From an uncultured Burkholderiales bacterium (lineage in GTDB: Bacteria > Pseudomonadota > Gammaproteobacteria > Burkholderiales > Burkholderiaceae_C), in contig CALCBL010000249.1 of NCBI GenBank assembly GCA_937897495.1, positions 1 through 10,398 of the forward strand: a stretch of DNA of 10,398 nucleotides, read 5' to 3'. Below, piece by piece: positions 1 to 7,234 of the stretch; within the stretch, counting starts at the first letter, position 1, and each line of letters starts with the position of its first letter. A program made the translations under genes and the position numbers. The notes beneath the pieces were generated by a model, which was given only the letters and a program-made list of their open reading frames with translations, was not told where the DNA came from and did not search any database.

Positions 1-437
1 CCATCCACGGCTTGCAAGGGAAAGATGTGGCCGGGTTGAACCAAATCATTGGCGCTTGCATGAGCGGCCACAGCAGCTTTGACGGTCAATGCGCGGTCAG
101 CGGCAGAAATGCCGGTGGTCACACCTTCGGCGGCTTCAATTGAAACGGTGAAGGCGGTGCTGTAAACCGTGCCGTTGCTGGCAGCCATGGGGGGTAATTT
201 CAAGTGCTCGCAACGTTCGCGCGTCAGCGTTAGGCAAATGAGGCCGCGGCCATAACGGGCCATGAAGTTAATGGCTTCAGCCGTGACGTGATCGGAAGCA
301 ATGAGCAAATCGCCTTCGTTTTCACGGTCTTCGTCATCGACCATGATGACAATGCGACCCGCGCGCAAGTCTGCGACGATGTCTTCTACGGGGGAGATTT
401 GTACAGGCGTCAGGGGACGGCCAGAATTCGTCGTCAT
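1..437 (-). CDS. ribBA: 3,4-dihydroxy-2-butanone 4-phosphate synthase (RibB domain, probably RibBA), 5' part only
   Basis: Only the first 145 codons are in the window; the rest lies beyond the left edge. The product starts [20 protein letters not shown] and carries the RibB signature [12 protein letters not shown] (about residues 34-45), the acidic metal- and substrate-binding loop of the enzyme that converts ribulose 5-phosphate to 3,4-dihydroxy-2-butanone 4-phosphate and formate in riboflavin synthesis. Later family segments are also visible: [19 protein letters not shown], and a [10 protein letters not shown] stretch near residue 115. The ATG at 437 is preceded by the weak purine-rich site AAAGAAG, which overlaps the end of ribE. 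The gene follows ribE after 10 bases on the same strand, so it is the third visible cistron of the rib operon. In Burkholderiales this domain is usually fused to a GTP cyclohydrolase II (RibA) domain; that half is not visible, so RibBA rather than RibB is an inference. Confidence 0.93.
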   Translation of the reverse strand, partial: MTTNSGRPLTPVQISPVEDIVADLRAGRIVIMVDDEDRENEGDLLIASDHVTAEAINFMARYGRGLICLTLTRERCEHLKLPPMAASNGTVYSTAFTVSIEAAEGVTTGISAADRALTVKAAVAAHASANDLVQPGHIFPLQAVD

Positions 438-447
438 GTCACTTCTT

Positions 448-1113
448 TCAAGATGGGGCATGGGCAGAAAAAGCCAATGCTGCAGAGTTTGCCGATGCAT
501 CGTTATTGAGCATGCGCTCTACATAACGTGCAATCAAATCAATTTCTAAATTCACAGAGCTGCCTGTTTGCAGAGTACCCAATGCCGTGTTTTCTACAGT
601 GTGTGGGATGAGGTTGATGCTGAACTCGCACCCAGCACTCGAATCAAGAACTTTGTTGACGGTGAGGCTAACGCCATTGACCGTGATCGAGCCTTTGTAG
701 GCTAAATATTTGCCCATGCCAACAGGGGCTTGGATGCGCAGTTCCCAGCTTTCGCCGACCTGCGCAAAGTGAGTCACGTGCCCAATGCCATCGACATGGC
801 CCGACACAATGTGGCCGCCCAAGCGATCGTGCGCGCGCAAGGCTTTTTCTAGGTTGACTTTGCCAAGCATGTCGAGGCCGCAAGTTTTGTCGAGGGACTC
901 GGCTGAAATATCAATGCTGAATTGCTTGGCAGCCATGTCAAATGAAGTGACGGTCATGCAGGCGCCGTTGATGGCAATGCTGTCACCCAAGCCAACATCG
1001 TCCAGGTACCCGGCGGGTACCTCGATAGTGAGTCGCTTGCCATGGCTTAAAGAGCTGCCCAGGTCGTGGAGGGCGGCGATACGCCCCACGCCGGTGATGA
1101 TTCCGGTAAACAT
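448..1113 (-). CDS. ribE: riboflavin synthase alpha subunit
   Basis: Riboflavin synthase dismutates two 6,7-dimethyl-8-ribityllumazine molecules to riboflavin plus a pyrimidinedione, the last step of the pathway, in the cytosol. The 221-residue product opens with the diagnostic [10 protein letters not shown] and consists of two homologous lumazine-binding barrels, about residues 1-97 and 98-195. The paired motifs are INGACMTV (49-56) in the first and VNGVSLTVN (145-153) in the second, plus [13 protein letters not shown] at the junction (99-111). The length is at the upper end for the family because of a C-terminal tail rich in Ala and Ser after about residue 200. The gene lies 30 bases after ribD and 10 bases before ribB(A), in one orientation, so co-transcription is likely. 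No strong Shine-Dalgarno site precedes the ATG, but the MFTGI start fixes it. The gene is also called ribC in some annotations. Confidence 0.97.
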   Translation of the reverse strand: MFTGIITGVGRIAALHDLGSSLSHGKRLTIEVPAGYLDDVGLGDSIAINGACMTVTSFDMAAKQFSIDISAESLDKTCGLDMLGKVNLEKALRAHDRLGGHIVSGHVDGIGHVTHFAQVGESWELRIQAPVGMGKYLAYKGSITVNGVSLTVNKVLDSSAGCEFSINLIPHTVENTALGTLQTGSSVNLEIDLIARYVERMLNNDASANSAALAFSAHAPS

Positions 1114-1143
1114 GGCGCGTATTTTCGCAGGGATTGGGCCTGT

Positions 1144-2268
1144 TTAGGCCGTGACCCTGGCTAAAACCCGCAAATCTTTACCGATTAATTGTGTTTCTGT
1201 GAATTCGAGGGACAAGCCTTGTGACAAGTCTTGCAAAGGCCCCCAGTTTGACATGCCCTGACCGATGCCCAAAAGCTTGGGGGCCAGGTAGACCAAGAAC
1301 TCGTCAACGCATTCTTCGCGTATGAGCGAGCCATTGAGTTTATGGCCGGCTTCTACATGCAATTCGTTCACTTCGCGCTTTGCCAAATCGGTCATGAGGG
1401 CTGACAGATCGACTTTGCCATGTTCATTGGGCAGCACGGTAATGTGGGCACCTAGCGCTTCTAAGGCTGATCTTTTATCGGGATGGTCTTTGGCCGCGTA
1501 AATCCAAACTTGTCTGGGCGTGAGTGCGCCAGGCTGGCTGTGTTGAAACAACTTAGCCGATGGGGGTGTCTCCAGATTGCTGTCCACAATGACCAAATGC
1601 GGCATGCGAGGCGCAGCACCTAAGTTGGCGCAAAGCCGAATATCTAAAAGGGGATCGTCTTCTAGAACAGTGCCGATGCCTGTGAGGATGGCGCAGGCAC
1701 GGGCGCGCCAGGCATGGCCATCAGCCCGAGCTTCTGGGCCCGTGATCCATTGGCTTTGGCCATTTTGAAGGGCGGTTTGGCCATCCAGAGAAGCGGCCAT
1801 TTTGAGGCGCACCCAAGGTTTGTGGCGTCTCATGCGACTCAAAAAACCAAGATTTTGTTGTTCAGCCAAATGCGCACCATCGCCGACTTCAACCACAATG
1901 CCCGCAGCTTTCAAGCGATCAATGCCTTGGCCCGCCACCAAGGGGTTAGGGTCAGACAGGGCTGCCACCACTTTGCCAATTTTGGCCTTGATCAAGGCGT
2001 CGCAACAGGGGCCTGTTCGGCCATGGTGTGCGCAGGGTTCCAGCGTGACGTAGGCAGTAGCGCCTTCAACGCTATTGCCTTGGTTGGCAGCATCTTGTAA
2101 GGCCACCCTCTCGGCATGCAAGCCGCCCGCTTTCTGCGTATGCCCTTGACCCAGAATTTTCCCTTGGCCGTTCACAATGACGCAGCCCACCCTTGGATTG
2201 GGCGATGTCATACGCATGGCCAGTGAGGCGATGTTCAGCGCTTTCAGCATAAAGGGGCTGGCTGTCAT
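1144..2268 (-). CDS. ribD: bifunctional diaminohydroxyphosphoribosylaminopyrimidine deaminase / 5-amino-6-(5-phosphoribosylamino)uracil reductase
   Basis: RibD carries out the second (deaminase) and third (NADPH-dependent reductase) steps of riboflavin synthesis. With the ATG at 2268 the product has 374 residues, normal for the family. The N-terminal cytidine-deaminase-like domain shows SPNPRVGCVIV (22-32), the catalytic HAE (51-53) and the zinc motif PCAHHGRTGPC (78-88). The reductase domain begins near VRLKMAASLDGQTA (153-166) and has SQWITGPEARADGH and LTGIGTVLEDDPLL. The frame stays open upstream to 2472, but that extension overlaps the pilin gene and does not resemble RibD. A second ATG at 2250 is possible but leaves less of the usual N-terminus. 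Neither start has a clear ribosome binding site. The gene begins 44 bases after the pilV-like stop, with no terminator or promoter I could recognise between them, so it may be read from the pilin transcript. Confidence 0.95.
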   Translation of the reverse strand: MTASPFMLKALNIASLAMRMTSPNPRVGCVIVNGQGKILGQGHTQKAGGLHAERVALQDAANQGNSVEGATAYVTLEPCAHHGRTGPCCDALIKAKIGKVVAALSDPNPLVAGQGIDRLKAAGIVVEVGDGAHLAEQQNLGFLSRMRRHKPWVRLKMAASLDGQTALQNGQSQWITGPEARADGHAWRARACAILTGIGTVLEDDPLLDIRLCANLGAAPRMPHLVIVDSNLETPPSAKLFQHSQPGALTPRQVWIYAAKDHPDKRSALEALGAHITVLPNEHGKVDLSALMTDLAKREVNELHVEAGHKLNGSLIREECVDEFLVYLAPKLLGIGQGMSNWGPLQDLSQGLSLEFTETQLIGKDLRVLARVTA

Positions 2269-2312
2269 GGGGTGCAATGATTGAGATCGGAGGATGCCAA
2301 GGATACGACATG

Positions 2313-2756
2313 TTAAAGGCCAACCCAATGGGGGGTGCTGGCGCGTCTTATTTGCCATCTCAATTCGGTGCTGCCATTGGGCTTGTCTGGGCTTGGCCAT
2401 TTCACTGAAATATTTAAATTTTGAAGCAGATTGGGATCTGAGCCTTGGGTGGAAATGGCCGTGGTGTTCCATCTTCTTTCAAATTGAACGCCGGCTTCGG
2501 TGCTCAGTGCGCCCGTATTTTGCAAGTTCTGAAATTGCGCTGTGCAAAATGCGCTTGGCACTTGCCAGCATTCGGCAAGGTCTTGAGCCAAGCCACTGGC
2601 AAGGTCCAAATTTCTTTGAGATTGATTGGCCGATATGCTGGCCAAGCTGAGTTGGAAGGACCCAAAGAGACCTAGCGCTAAAACGGCACTGGCAAACAAG
2701 GCCTCTAGAACCGTGAAGCCAAATTGAGAGCGCGTCTCCAAATGATGGATTGACAT
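2313..2756 (-). CDS. pilV: type IV pilus minor pilin, PilV/GspI-like
   Basis: A 147-residue prepilin. It begins MSIHHLETRSQFG, a short basic leader ending in the Gly(-1) that prepilin peptidase PilD needs, followed by FTVLEALFASAVLALGLFG, the N-methylated hydrophobic helix with Glu at +5. The helix then runs through FQLSLASISANQSQ, which fits the PilV family (PilV/GspI class of minor pilins that prime pilus assembly). The rest is a small globular domain with two cysteines (AECWQV and AFCTAQ) that could pair. The ATG at 2756 was chosen because it gives a normal leader and an AGGG site 8 bases upstream; a TTG at 2780 would add eight residues inside the upstream gene. The start lies 2 bases after the pilX-like stop, so translation is probably coupled. 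Assignment to PilV rather than another minor pilin class rests on the N-terminal pattern and neighbours. Confidence 0.85.
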   Translation of the reverse strand: MSIHHLETRSQFGFTVLEALFASAVLALGLFGSFQLSLASISANQSQRNLDLASGLAQDLAECWQVPSAFCTAQFQNLQNTGALSTEAGVQFERRWNTTAISTQGSDPNLLQNLNISVKWPSPDKPNGSTELRWQIRRASTPHWVGL

Positions 2757-2758
2757 TT

Positions 2759-3727
2759 CTAAAACCCTGCGTTTTTCCAAGAGCCAGAAACTCGCTGCAC
2801 CCTTGATGTGTCGATGCCAATGGGCCAGTCAAAGTGGTAGGCCTCAGGGTTCAGGGTTTGAAGCGCTACAGTGTTTTGGCATGCGTTGGCACTTTGAAAA
2901 TAAACCATGCCATTGATGGCGGCTTGGCTTGCTATTTGCGGGCATTGAAGGGCGCAAGCAATGTCTGAAAAAATCAGAACAACAGGTGCACTGTGGGTGC
3001 CCAAACTTTGGGTCCACGTGAGTGGGCTGTCAATCCAATACACGGTTCGGCTGGGTTTTGAAAGTGAGCTTAGGCCGTTTTGCAATTGGGCTGTCGAAAT
3101 GGCTTTGAGCTGAGCGGGCGTGATGTTGCCAAACTGTTTGCGCCATTCGATGGGTGTGCATTCAGCGGGCGCTGGCTGAGGCGCAGGTTCTAAATCGGGG
3201 GGCGTCCAGGGTGCGCTGATGGGGATGTACAGGCTTTGCTGAACCGTGGCCCGACTGCCCACGCCAGGCTGCTCAAAATTCAAGCTAATGTGGGCCGTTA
3301 TTTTGATTTTGTGAGGTGCCATTCGGACATCGCGTACAAAAAGCACAAAAGAGTTTGTGGCGTCGATTGATTCTGGCCAGGCCAATGCAGAAATGCGTGG
3401 ATCAAATGTGCCAACTGCCGATGCTGTCCACTTTAAACATTGCCATTGAGGAGATGCCAAGGTGGTGGGACATTGGTTGTTGCTTGCGTTGCGCCAAAAT
3501 GCGGCGTCAATGGCAATGTCCTGACCTGAATAAACGCTGTCAATTTGCGCGATGGCGGTCTCTAAAAGAGACTCACTGCTGGCCAAGGCTTGAGCCGCAA
3601 ACAATTGCTGCTGACTTCTTTGAGTTTCTGACATGACTGAGCGCAGTGTGATCCAGCCAAGCAAACTGGTGATGAAGATCAGACAGATTGCGCTCCAAAG
3701 GTTGGCCATGCCGCTGTGTTGATTCAT
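2759..3727 (-). CDS. PilX/GspK-like minor pilin with long C-terminal domain
   Basis: A 322-residue protein, larger than the usual PilX (roughly 150-200 residues) and nearer to the size of GspK. It begins MNQHSGMANLWSAICLIFIT: a short leader with Gly at 6, then a membrane helix. Position +5 after that Gly is Trp, not Glu; loss of Glu+5 is typical of GspK and common in PilX-type proteins. After the helix, QQQLFAAQALASSESLLETA follows the PilX pattern AFxAAExALxxA. The C-terminal part has VVLIFSDIACALQCP and AINGMVYFQ, then ends VSGSWKNAGF, reminiscent of the GSWRDF-type ends of PilX proteins. Its ATG overlaps the TGA of the pilW-like gene (ATGA, 3724-3727), which indicates coupled translation. 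Its role would be at the tip of the pilin priming complex. PilX-like is my preferred name; GspK-like cannot be excluded from the sequence alone. Confidence 0.78.
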   Translation of the reverse strand: MNQHSGMANLWSAICLIFITSLLGWITLRSVMSETQRSQQQLFAAQALASSESLLETAIAQIDSVYSGQDIAIDAAFWRNASNNQCPTTLASPQWQCLKWTASAVGTFDPRISALAWPESIDATNSFVLFVRDVRMAPHKIKITAHISLNFEQPGVGSRATVQQSLYIPISAPWTPPDLEPAPQPAPAECTPIEWRKQFGNITPAQLKAISTAQLQNGLSSLSKPSRTVYWIDSPLTWTQSLGTHSAPVVLIFSDIACALQCPQIASQAAINGMVYFQSANACQNTVALQTLNPEAYHFDWPIGIDTSRVQRVSGSWKNAGF

Positions 3728-4332
3728 GTGGCAGTGTCTGTGCAATTGGATGCGGCATTGCGTAAGTGAGTGCCCGAATTGCGCAGCCTGACCCCACGCC
3801 GCCAAGTCAGAGGCATCTTTTCAGTAGAAATTTGACTGCGAATTTCAATCAACAACAATTCGCCTACGATGGACGAAGACTGATTGCATTGCAAACGCAA
3901 CTCAAGCGCCAGTATTTCTAAATGTTTGGGCTGTGTCAGAGATGTCCAAACCACAGGTTGGCAGGAAGTTTTGGTTTGAATTTGATTGCCATTCAAACGA
4001 AAACCACTGCACTCATTGTTTTCTTTCAGCCCATTTTCATTGCGATCAATGCTGAACAAAATTTGTTGAGGCGTGAGATAGAAGTCTTCTGACGCGCCGC
4101 AAAACGCAATGGGACAAACAGGGTCTTGGGGGTAGATGGGTGTAATGGCCACACTGTAAAAATTAGCCCGCCGTATGTCGTGCACCAAAGTGTCCATCAA
4201 GGCCCGTGTTTCTTGTTGAGCATGGCTTCTTTCTAAAATTTGCCGATCGTGGGTCCATTGAAAATGAACCCAAAAAACTGCGGCACTCAGCACACTCAAA
4301 CCCATCGCCATACCCACCAAAAGATTCACCAT
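3724..4332 (-). CDS. pilW: PilW/GspJ-like minor pilin lacking a normal prepilin leader
   Basis: About 202 residues from the ATG at 4332 (MVNLLVGMAMGLSVLSAAVF). The helix, the TLVHDIRRANFYSV segment, the SIDRNENGLKENNE / GFRLNGNQIQ pair and the length fit the PilW family of Burkholderiales minor pilins (GspJ-like). The odd point is the N-terminus. In frame there is a TAA only 13 codons before this ATG, and no ATG, GTG or TTG lies upstream of a Gly that could form a leader; the only earlier starts are TTG 4341 and CTG 4338. The residue aligning with the conserved Glu+5 is Asn. The ATG at 4332 has GAGG 10 bases upstream and overlaps the pilE-like stop by 7 bases, so it is probably translated by coupling. 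Either the protein is made without a PilD-cleaved leader, or the 5' end has changed (see findings). The rest of the frame is intact. Confidence 0.75.
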   Translation of the reverse strand: MVNLLVGMAMGLSVLSAAVFWVHFQWTHDRQILERSHAQQETRALMDTLVHDIRRANFYSVAITPIYPQDPVCPIAFCGASEDFYLTPQQILFSIDRNENGLKENNECSGFRLNGNQIQTKTSCQPVVWTSLTQPKHLEILALELRLQCNQSSSIVGELLLIEIRSQISTEKMPLTWRRGVRLRNSGTHLRNAASNCTDTAT

Positions 4333-4781
4333 TTCCAGCAAGCCTCGGCATCGTTCAGTAGCGATGCGTTACTGGTTGCGAGCACACGGGCGTTTTCTGA
4401 AATGCGCAGGCTCATGCTGCTGCAAGTGGTATCGCGGCTTTGCAAGCCAACTGGCGTGGCGTGCAGAATGTAGCCGTGTACGTTGCTACTTTGGAGACTC
4501 AAATGGTAGTGCTTTGAAATCGAGTGTGTGCCTGCCCAATTGAGCTCGCTCAAAGTGCTTGCATATTGGGCATGTAAGCCGCGCCATTGCAATTGCCGAA
4601 GATGTAATTGCATCAGTGAATTTTGAGCGTCTTGACGCCTTATTTTTTGCCAATGCAATTCAAGCCTAGGCAAGGCAATGCCCATCAGTGCGCCAATGAT
4701 CGCCATGCAAACAAGAGACTCAATGAGTGTAAAACCTGCTGCACGGCAGCGCGTTACTTGAAGTGATGCTGGAGGTCTCAT
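4326..4781 (-). CDS. pilE: type IV pilin, PilE-like minor pilin
   Basis: A 151-residue prepilin. The leader MRPPASLQVTRCRAAG is 16 residues long and is followed by FTLIESLVCMAIIGALMGIA, with the canonical Gly(-1), Phe+1 and Glu+5. The C-terminal domain carries two cysteines, C120 and C148, the second within the final ACWKW. They would close the disulfide loop seen in PilE/PilA-type pilins, and a Cys-Trp end is common in Burkholderiales PilE. It is the first gene of the minus-strand pilin set and is transcribed away from fimT. The frame is open up to 4874, but the ATG at 4781 gives a normal leader, whereas longer starts would place some 45 residues before the cleavage site. No good ribosome binding site was seen. 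In related clusters PilE-like proteins sit with pilV/W/X and act in the minor pilin complex; it could instead be a second major-type pilin. Confidence 0.83.
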   Translation of the reverse strand: MRPPASLQVTRCRAAGFTLIESLVCMAIIGALMGIALPRLELHWQKIRRQDAQNSLMQLHLRQLQWRGLHAQYASTLSELNWAGTHSISKHYHLSLQSSNVHGYILHATPVGLQSRDTTCSSMSLRISENARVLATSNASLLNDAEACWKW

Positions 4782-4891
4782 GAGCAGAGCATGCGCTGCG
4801 AGCGAGTTGCGCCATTGGCATTGACTTGCAGCGCTTTTGAATTGGCACTGAATGCAAGTGCTTTCGCGCGCCATGCATGGAAGCTCCGAGC
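4782..4891. promoter_or_regulatory. divergent fimT/pilE intergenic region with paired repeats
   Basis: This 110-base stretch separates the divergent fimT and pilE-like genes and must hold both promoters unless these lie inside coding sequence. It contains an imperfect direct repeat, ATTGGCATTGACTTGCA (4814-4830) and ATTGGCACTGAATGCA (4841-4856), offset by 27 bases. The right edges of the two copies also form an inverted repeat, ACTTGCA (4824-4830) and TGCAAGT (4853-4859). TTGACT at 4821-4826 is a possible -35 box for fimT, but no convincing -10 lies at the right distance. The arrangement suggests binding sites for a regulator of both directions; that is an inference. Confidence 0.4.
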
Positions 4892-5476
4892 ATGAAGTTC
4901 ACTTTAAAAGTTGATGGCTACAGTTTGATCGAAATGCTGTTCATGCTTTTTATCGTGGGTGTACTGTGCAGCACGGTGGCACTGTCTTTTAAGGGATTGC
5001 AAAGCAGGGTTCACATTCAAGCGGCTTCTCAAGCCTTGCTGAGCGATGTTCTTAGCGCCAGAGCCCAGGCCTTGCGCCGAGAACGACGCGTCACGCTGTG
5101 TGCGGCTGCGCTCGACTCAGGCTTGCAACCCACATTGCCAACAGCCTGTGCTTCCAGCGGCAGTTCAGTAGCCTGGCACCAGGGATGGTTGGTGTTTGAA
5201 GACGCCAACAGCAATGGTCTATGGGACGAAGGAGAGCCTCTTCTGCAGCAAAGATCGCGCATGAACCCCCAAGTTTCTGCCACAGGCAATACCACTGTTG
5301 GCCGGTATGTATCTTTTGGCGAAAGTGGTCGCAGCTTGTTGTTGAATGGTGCTTTTCAAGCGGGCACCATCACCTTTTGTGAGAGCGGTGCGAATGCCAA
5401 GGAGGGGTGGTTGTTGGTGGTCAATGCGGTGGGTCGTGCCCGCTTAGACAAAGGGCAGATTGCCATCTGCCCTTGA
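4892..5476 (+). CDS. fimT: type IV pilus minor pilin, FimT/FimU (GspH-like)
   Basis: A 194-residue prepilin of the GspH/FimT class. The ATG at 4892 has GGAAG 8 bases upstream and gives the leader MKFTLKVDG, followed by YSLIEMLFMLFIVGVLCSTV, with Gly(-1) and Glu+5 in place. A start at 4877 would add five residues and lacks such a site. The helix continues into QAASQALLSDVLSARAQALR, typical of FimT, and the globular part holds the family loop EDANSNGLWDEGEP (103-116). This has the DxNxNGxxDxGE form of a possible calcium-binding turn seen in many FimT proteins. It is the only pilin gene on the plus strand here and is divergent from pilE. Its stop is 2 bases from the nrdR stop, and its last codons form a perfect hairpin (5451-5474). 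The expected role is as a subunit of the minor pilin complex that starts pilus polymerisation. Confidence 0.85.
   Translation: MKFTLKVDGYSLIEMLFMLFIVGVLCSTVALSFKGLQSRVHIQAASQALLSDVLSARAQALRRERRVTLCAAALDSGLQPTLPTACASSGSSVAWHQGWLVFEDANSNGLWDEGEPLLQQRSRMNPQVSATGNTTVGRYVSFGESGRSLLLNGAFQAGTITFCESGANAKEGWLLVVNAVGRARLDKGQIAICP
5451..5474. terminator. perfect 10-bp hairpin at the convergent fimT/nrdR ends
   Basis: AAGGGCAGAT (5451-5460), loop TGCC, then ATCTGCCCTT (5465-5474) form a perfect 10-bp stem with a 4-base loop. It lies inside the last codons of fimT, just before the TGA, and beyond the nrdR stop. Read on the minus strand, the stem is followed by TTTGTCT, moderately U-rich, so it could end the glyA-nrdR transcript. 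On the plus strand it is followed by GAATCTATTTG, a weaker tract. A shared bidirectional terminator is the likely role; neither tract is a classic U-run. Confidence 0.55.
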
Positions 5477-5478
5477 AT

Positions 5479-5928
5479 CTATTTGCTCACTTCGTCCACC
5501 AGCAACTTGAAGTCGTCTATGTCTTCAAAGCTGCGGTACACACTGGCAAAGCGAACGTAGGCCACTTTATCGAGCTTCTTTAATTCGCGCATCACCAACT
5601 CGCCAATTTTGTTGGAGGCTACTTCGCGTTGTGCCAAGTTCAATAACTTTTCTTCAATGCGCTCAATGGCTGAATCTACTTGCTCAATGCTGACGGGTCG
5701 TTTGCGCAGGGCCAAGTTCATGCTGGCGCGCAACTTCACGCGCTCGTACTCGATGCGTCTGCCATCTTTTTTCACGATGGCCGGAAAGTTCACTTCTGGC
5801 CGCTCGTAGGTGGTAAAACGTTTTTCACACGCTGCACATTGACGGCGACGGCGAATGAGGTCGCCGTCTTCAGCCAGGCGTGTTTCTACCACTTGGGTGT
5901 CGTTGTGGCTGCAGAACGGACATTTCAT
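5479..5928 (-). CDS. nrdR: transcriptional repressor NrdR
   Basis: NrdR senses ATP/dATP and represses ribonucleotide reductase genes by binding NrdR boxes. The 149-residue product has the usual two parts. The N-terminal zinc ribbon has MKCPFC and [13 protein letters not shown], with zinc cysteines 3, 6, 31 and 34. The ATP-cone domain spans about residues 46-136 ([20 protein letters not shown] through [19 protein letters not shown]). Length and motifs are standard and complete. Its ATG overlaps the glyA TGA as ATGA (5925-5928), so the two are one transcriptional unit with coupled translation; glyA-nrdR is a common pair in betaproteobacteria. The riboswitch upstream of glyA would then also affect nrdR. 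No NrdR box was recognised within the window. Confidence 0.97.
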   Translation of the reverse strand: MKCPFCSHNDTQVVETRLAEDGDLIRRRRQCAACEKRFTTYERPEVNFPAIVKKDGRRIEYERVKLRASMNLALRKRPVSIEQVDSAIERIEEKLLNLAQREVASNKIGELVMRELKKLDKVAYVRFASVYRSFEDIDDFKLLVDEVSK

Positions 5929-7169
5929 TTGTAAACAGGGAAACGCGCGGTCAAGGCGTTGACCTTGATGCGCACAGCTTCAATGTTGGCAGGATCGCGT
6001 GGGTTGTCGAGGACATCGGCAATGAGGTTGGCTGTGATGCGCGCCTCTTCGTCTTTGAAGCCGCGGGTGGTCATGGCGGGTGTGCCAATGCGCACGCCAC
6101 TGGTGACCATGGGTTTTTCTGGGTCGTTGGGGATGGCGTTTTTGTTGATGGTCATGTGCGCCTGGCCCAAGACCGCTTCAGCTTCTTTGCCAGTAATGCC
6201 CTTAGGTCGCAAATCAACCAACATGACGTGACTTTGGGTGCCACCGCTCACAATGCGCAGACCGCGTTGTGTGAGCGTTTCGGCCACGATTTGGGCGTTC
6301 TTGATGACCTGCTGTTGGTAGGCCTTGAAACCAGGAGCCATGGCTTCTTTGAAGGCAACAGCTTTGGCAGCAATGACGTGCATGAGCGGGCCGCCTTGCA
6401 GGCCAGGGAAGATAGCGCTGTTGATGGCTTTTTCGTGCTCGGCTTTCATCAAGATGATGCCGCCGCGAGGTCCGCGCAAGCTCTTGTGCGTGGTTGATGT
6501 CACTACGTCGGCGTAAGGTACGGGGTTGGGATATGCACCTGCCGCAATGAGGCCTGCATAGTGCGCCATATCAACTAGAAAAATGGCGCCGATATCTTTG
6601 GCTACTTTGGCAAAGCGTGCAAAGTCAATGTGCAAACTGTAGGCCGATGCGCCAGCAATGATGAGCTTGGGTTTTGATTCGTGCGCCTTTTTCTCCATGG
6701 CATCGTAGTCAATGACTTCGTTGGCATCGAGGCCATAGCTGACCACGTTGAACCACTTTCCACTGATGTTCAAGGGCATACCGTGTGTGAGGTGGCCGCC
6801 TTCAGCCAAGCTCATGCCCATGATGGTGTCGCCGGGTTTTAAGAAAGCCAAAAACACAGCCTCATTGGCCGATGCGCCGCAATGCGGTTGCACATTGGCA
6901 GCGTCAGCGCCAAAGATTTGTTTGACGCGGTCAATGGCCAATTGCTCTGCAATGTCAACAAATTCGCAACCACCGTAGTAGCGTTTGCCAGGGTAGCCTT
7001 CGGCGTACTTGTTGGTGAGTTGTGAGCCTTGAGCCGCCATGACGGCAGGGGAGGCGTAGTTTTCGCTGGCAATCAACTCAATGTGATGCTCTTGACGAGC
7101 GTTTTCAGCCTGAATGGCAGCAAAAATCTCGGGATCGGTTTGTTCAATCAGAATATTTCTTGAATACAT
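5925..7169 (-). CDS. glyA: serine hydroxymethyltransferase
   Basis: SHMT is a PLP enzyme that converts serine and tetrahydrofolate to glycine and 5,10-methylene-THF, the main entry of one-carbon units for purine, thymidylate and methionine synthesis. The 414-residue product has the family length. Diagnostic segments include [10 protein letters not shown] (31-40), [15 protein letters not shown] (53-67), the HLTHG loop (126-130), [10 protein letters not shown] (198-207) and [14 protein letters not shown] (224-237), where K229 is the PLP-binding lysine. The ATG at 7169 has GAAGG 6 bases upstream. It is the first gene of a pair with nrdR (4-base overlap). The 308-base leader region before it contains a ZMP/ZTP riboswitch, so expression should rise when ZTP accumulates under 10-formyl-THF shortage. 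The gene is intact. Confidence 0.98.
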   Translation of the reverse strand: MYSRNILIEQTDPEIFAAIQAENARQEHHIELIASENYASPAVMAAQGSQLTNKYAEGYPGKRYYGGCEFVDIAEQLAIDRVKQIFGADAANVQPHCGASANEAVFLAFLKPGDTIMGMSLAEGGHLTHGMPLNISGKWFNVVSYGLDANEVIDYDAMEKKAHESKPKLIIAGASAYSLHIDFARFAKVAKDIGAIFLVDMAHYAGLIAAGAYPNPVPYADVVTSTTHKSLRGPRGGIILMKAEHEKAINSAIFPGLQGGPLMHVIAAKAVAFKEAMAPGFKAYQQQVIKNAQIVAETLTQRGLRIVSGGTQSHVMLVDLRPKGITGKEAEAVLGQAHMTINKNAIPNDPEKPMVTSGVRIGTPAMTTRGFKDEEARITANLIADVLDNPRDPANIEAVRIKVNALTARFPVYK

Positions 7170-7234
7170 GGCAGGCCTTCAAAGGATGGTTCCTTGCTCA
7201 AGTGAAGTGTTAAAAACTTCAAAATGGCAAGGGC

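Noticed and set aside
438..447. FMN riboswitch (RFN element) before ribB(A) or the other rib genes
   Set aside because: The gaps of 10, 30 and 44 bases before ribB(A), ribE and ribD are too short, and no RFN consensus was seen in the neighbouring sequence.
2269..2472. N-terminal extension of RibD to a start at 2472
   Set aside because: The added 68 residues overlap the pilV-like gene and have no RibD likeness; the start at 2268 gives the normal length.
4816..4830. Sigma-54-like promoter TGGCATTGACTTGCA upstream of fimT
   Set aside because: The GG and GC elements are 9 bases apart instead of the required 10, and a second candidate at 4843 has only 8. Sigma-54 sites tolerate spacing changes poorly.
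4782..4874. Longer PilE-like start at 4874
   Set aside because: It would put about 47 residues before the prepilin cleavage site, far longer than normal leaders, and would run through the repeat-bearing intergenic region.
5880..6497. Open frame of 205 codons on the plus strand across glyA
   Set aside because: It is opposite the well-conserved SHMT coding sequence, and its product has no recognisable features.
7183..7223. Stem UGAAGU/ACUUCA (7-base loop) in the glyA leader as an intrinsic terminator
   Set aside because: The 6-bp stem is A/U-rich and is not followed by a U-run; the stem with CCUUGCC just upstream is a better terminator candidate.
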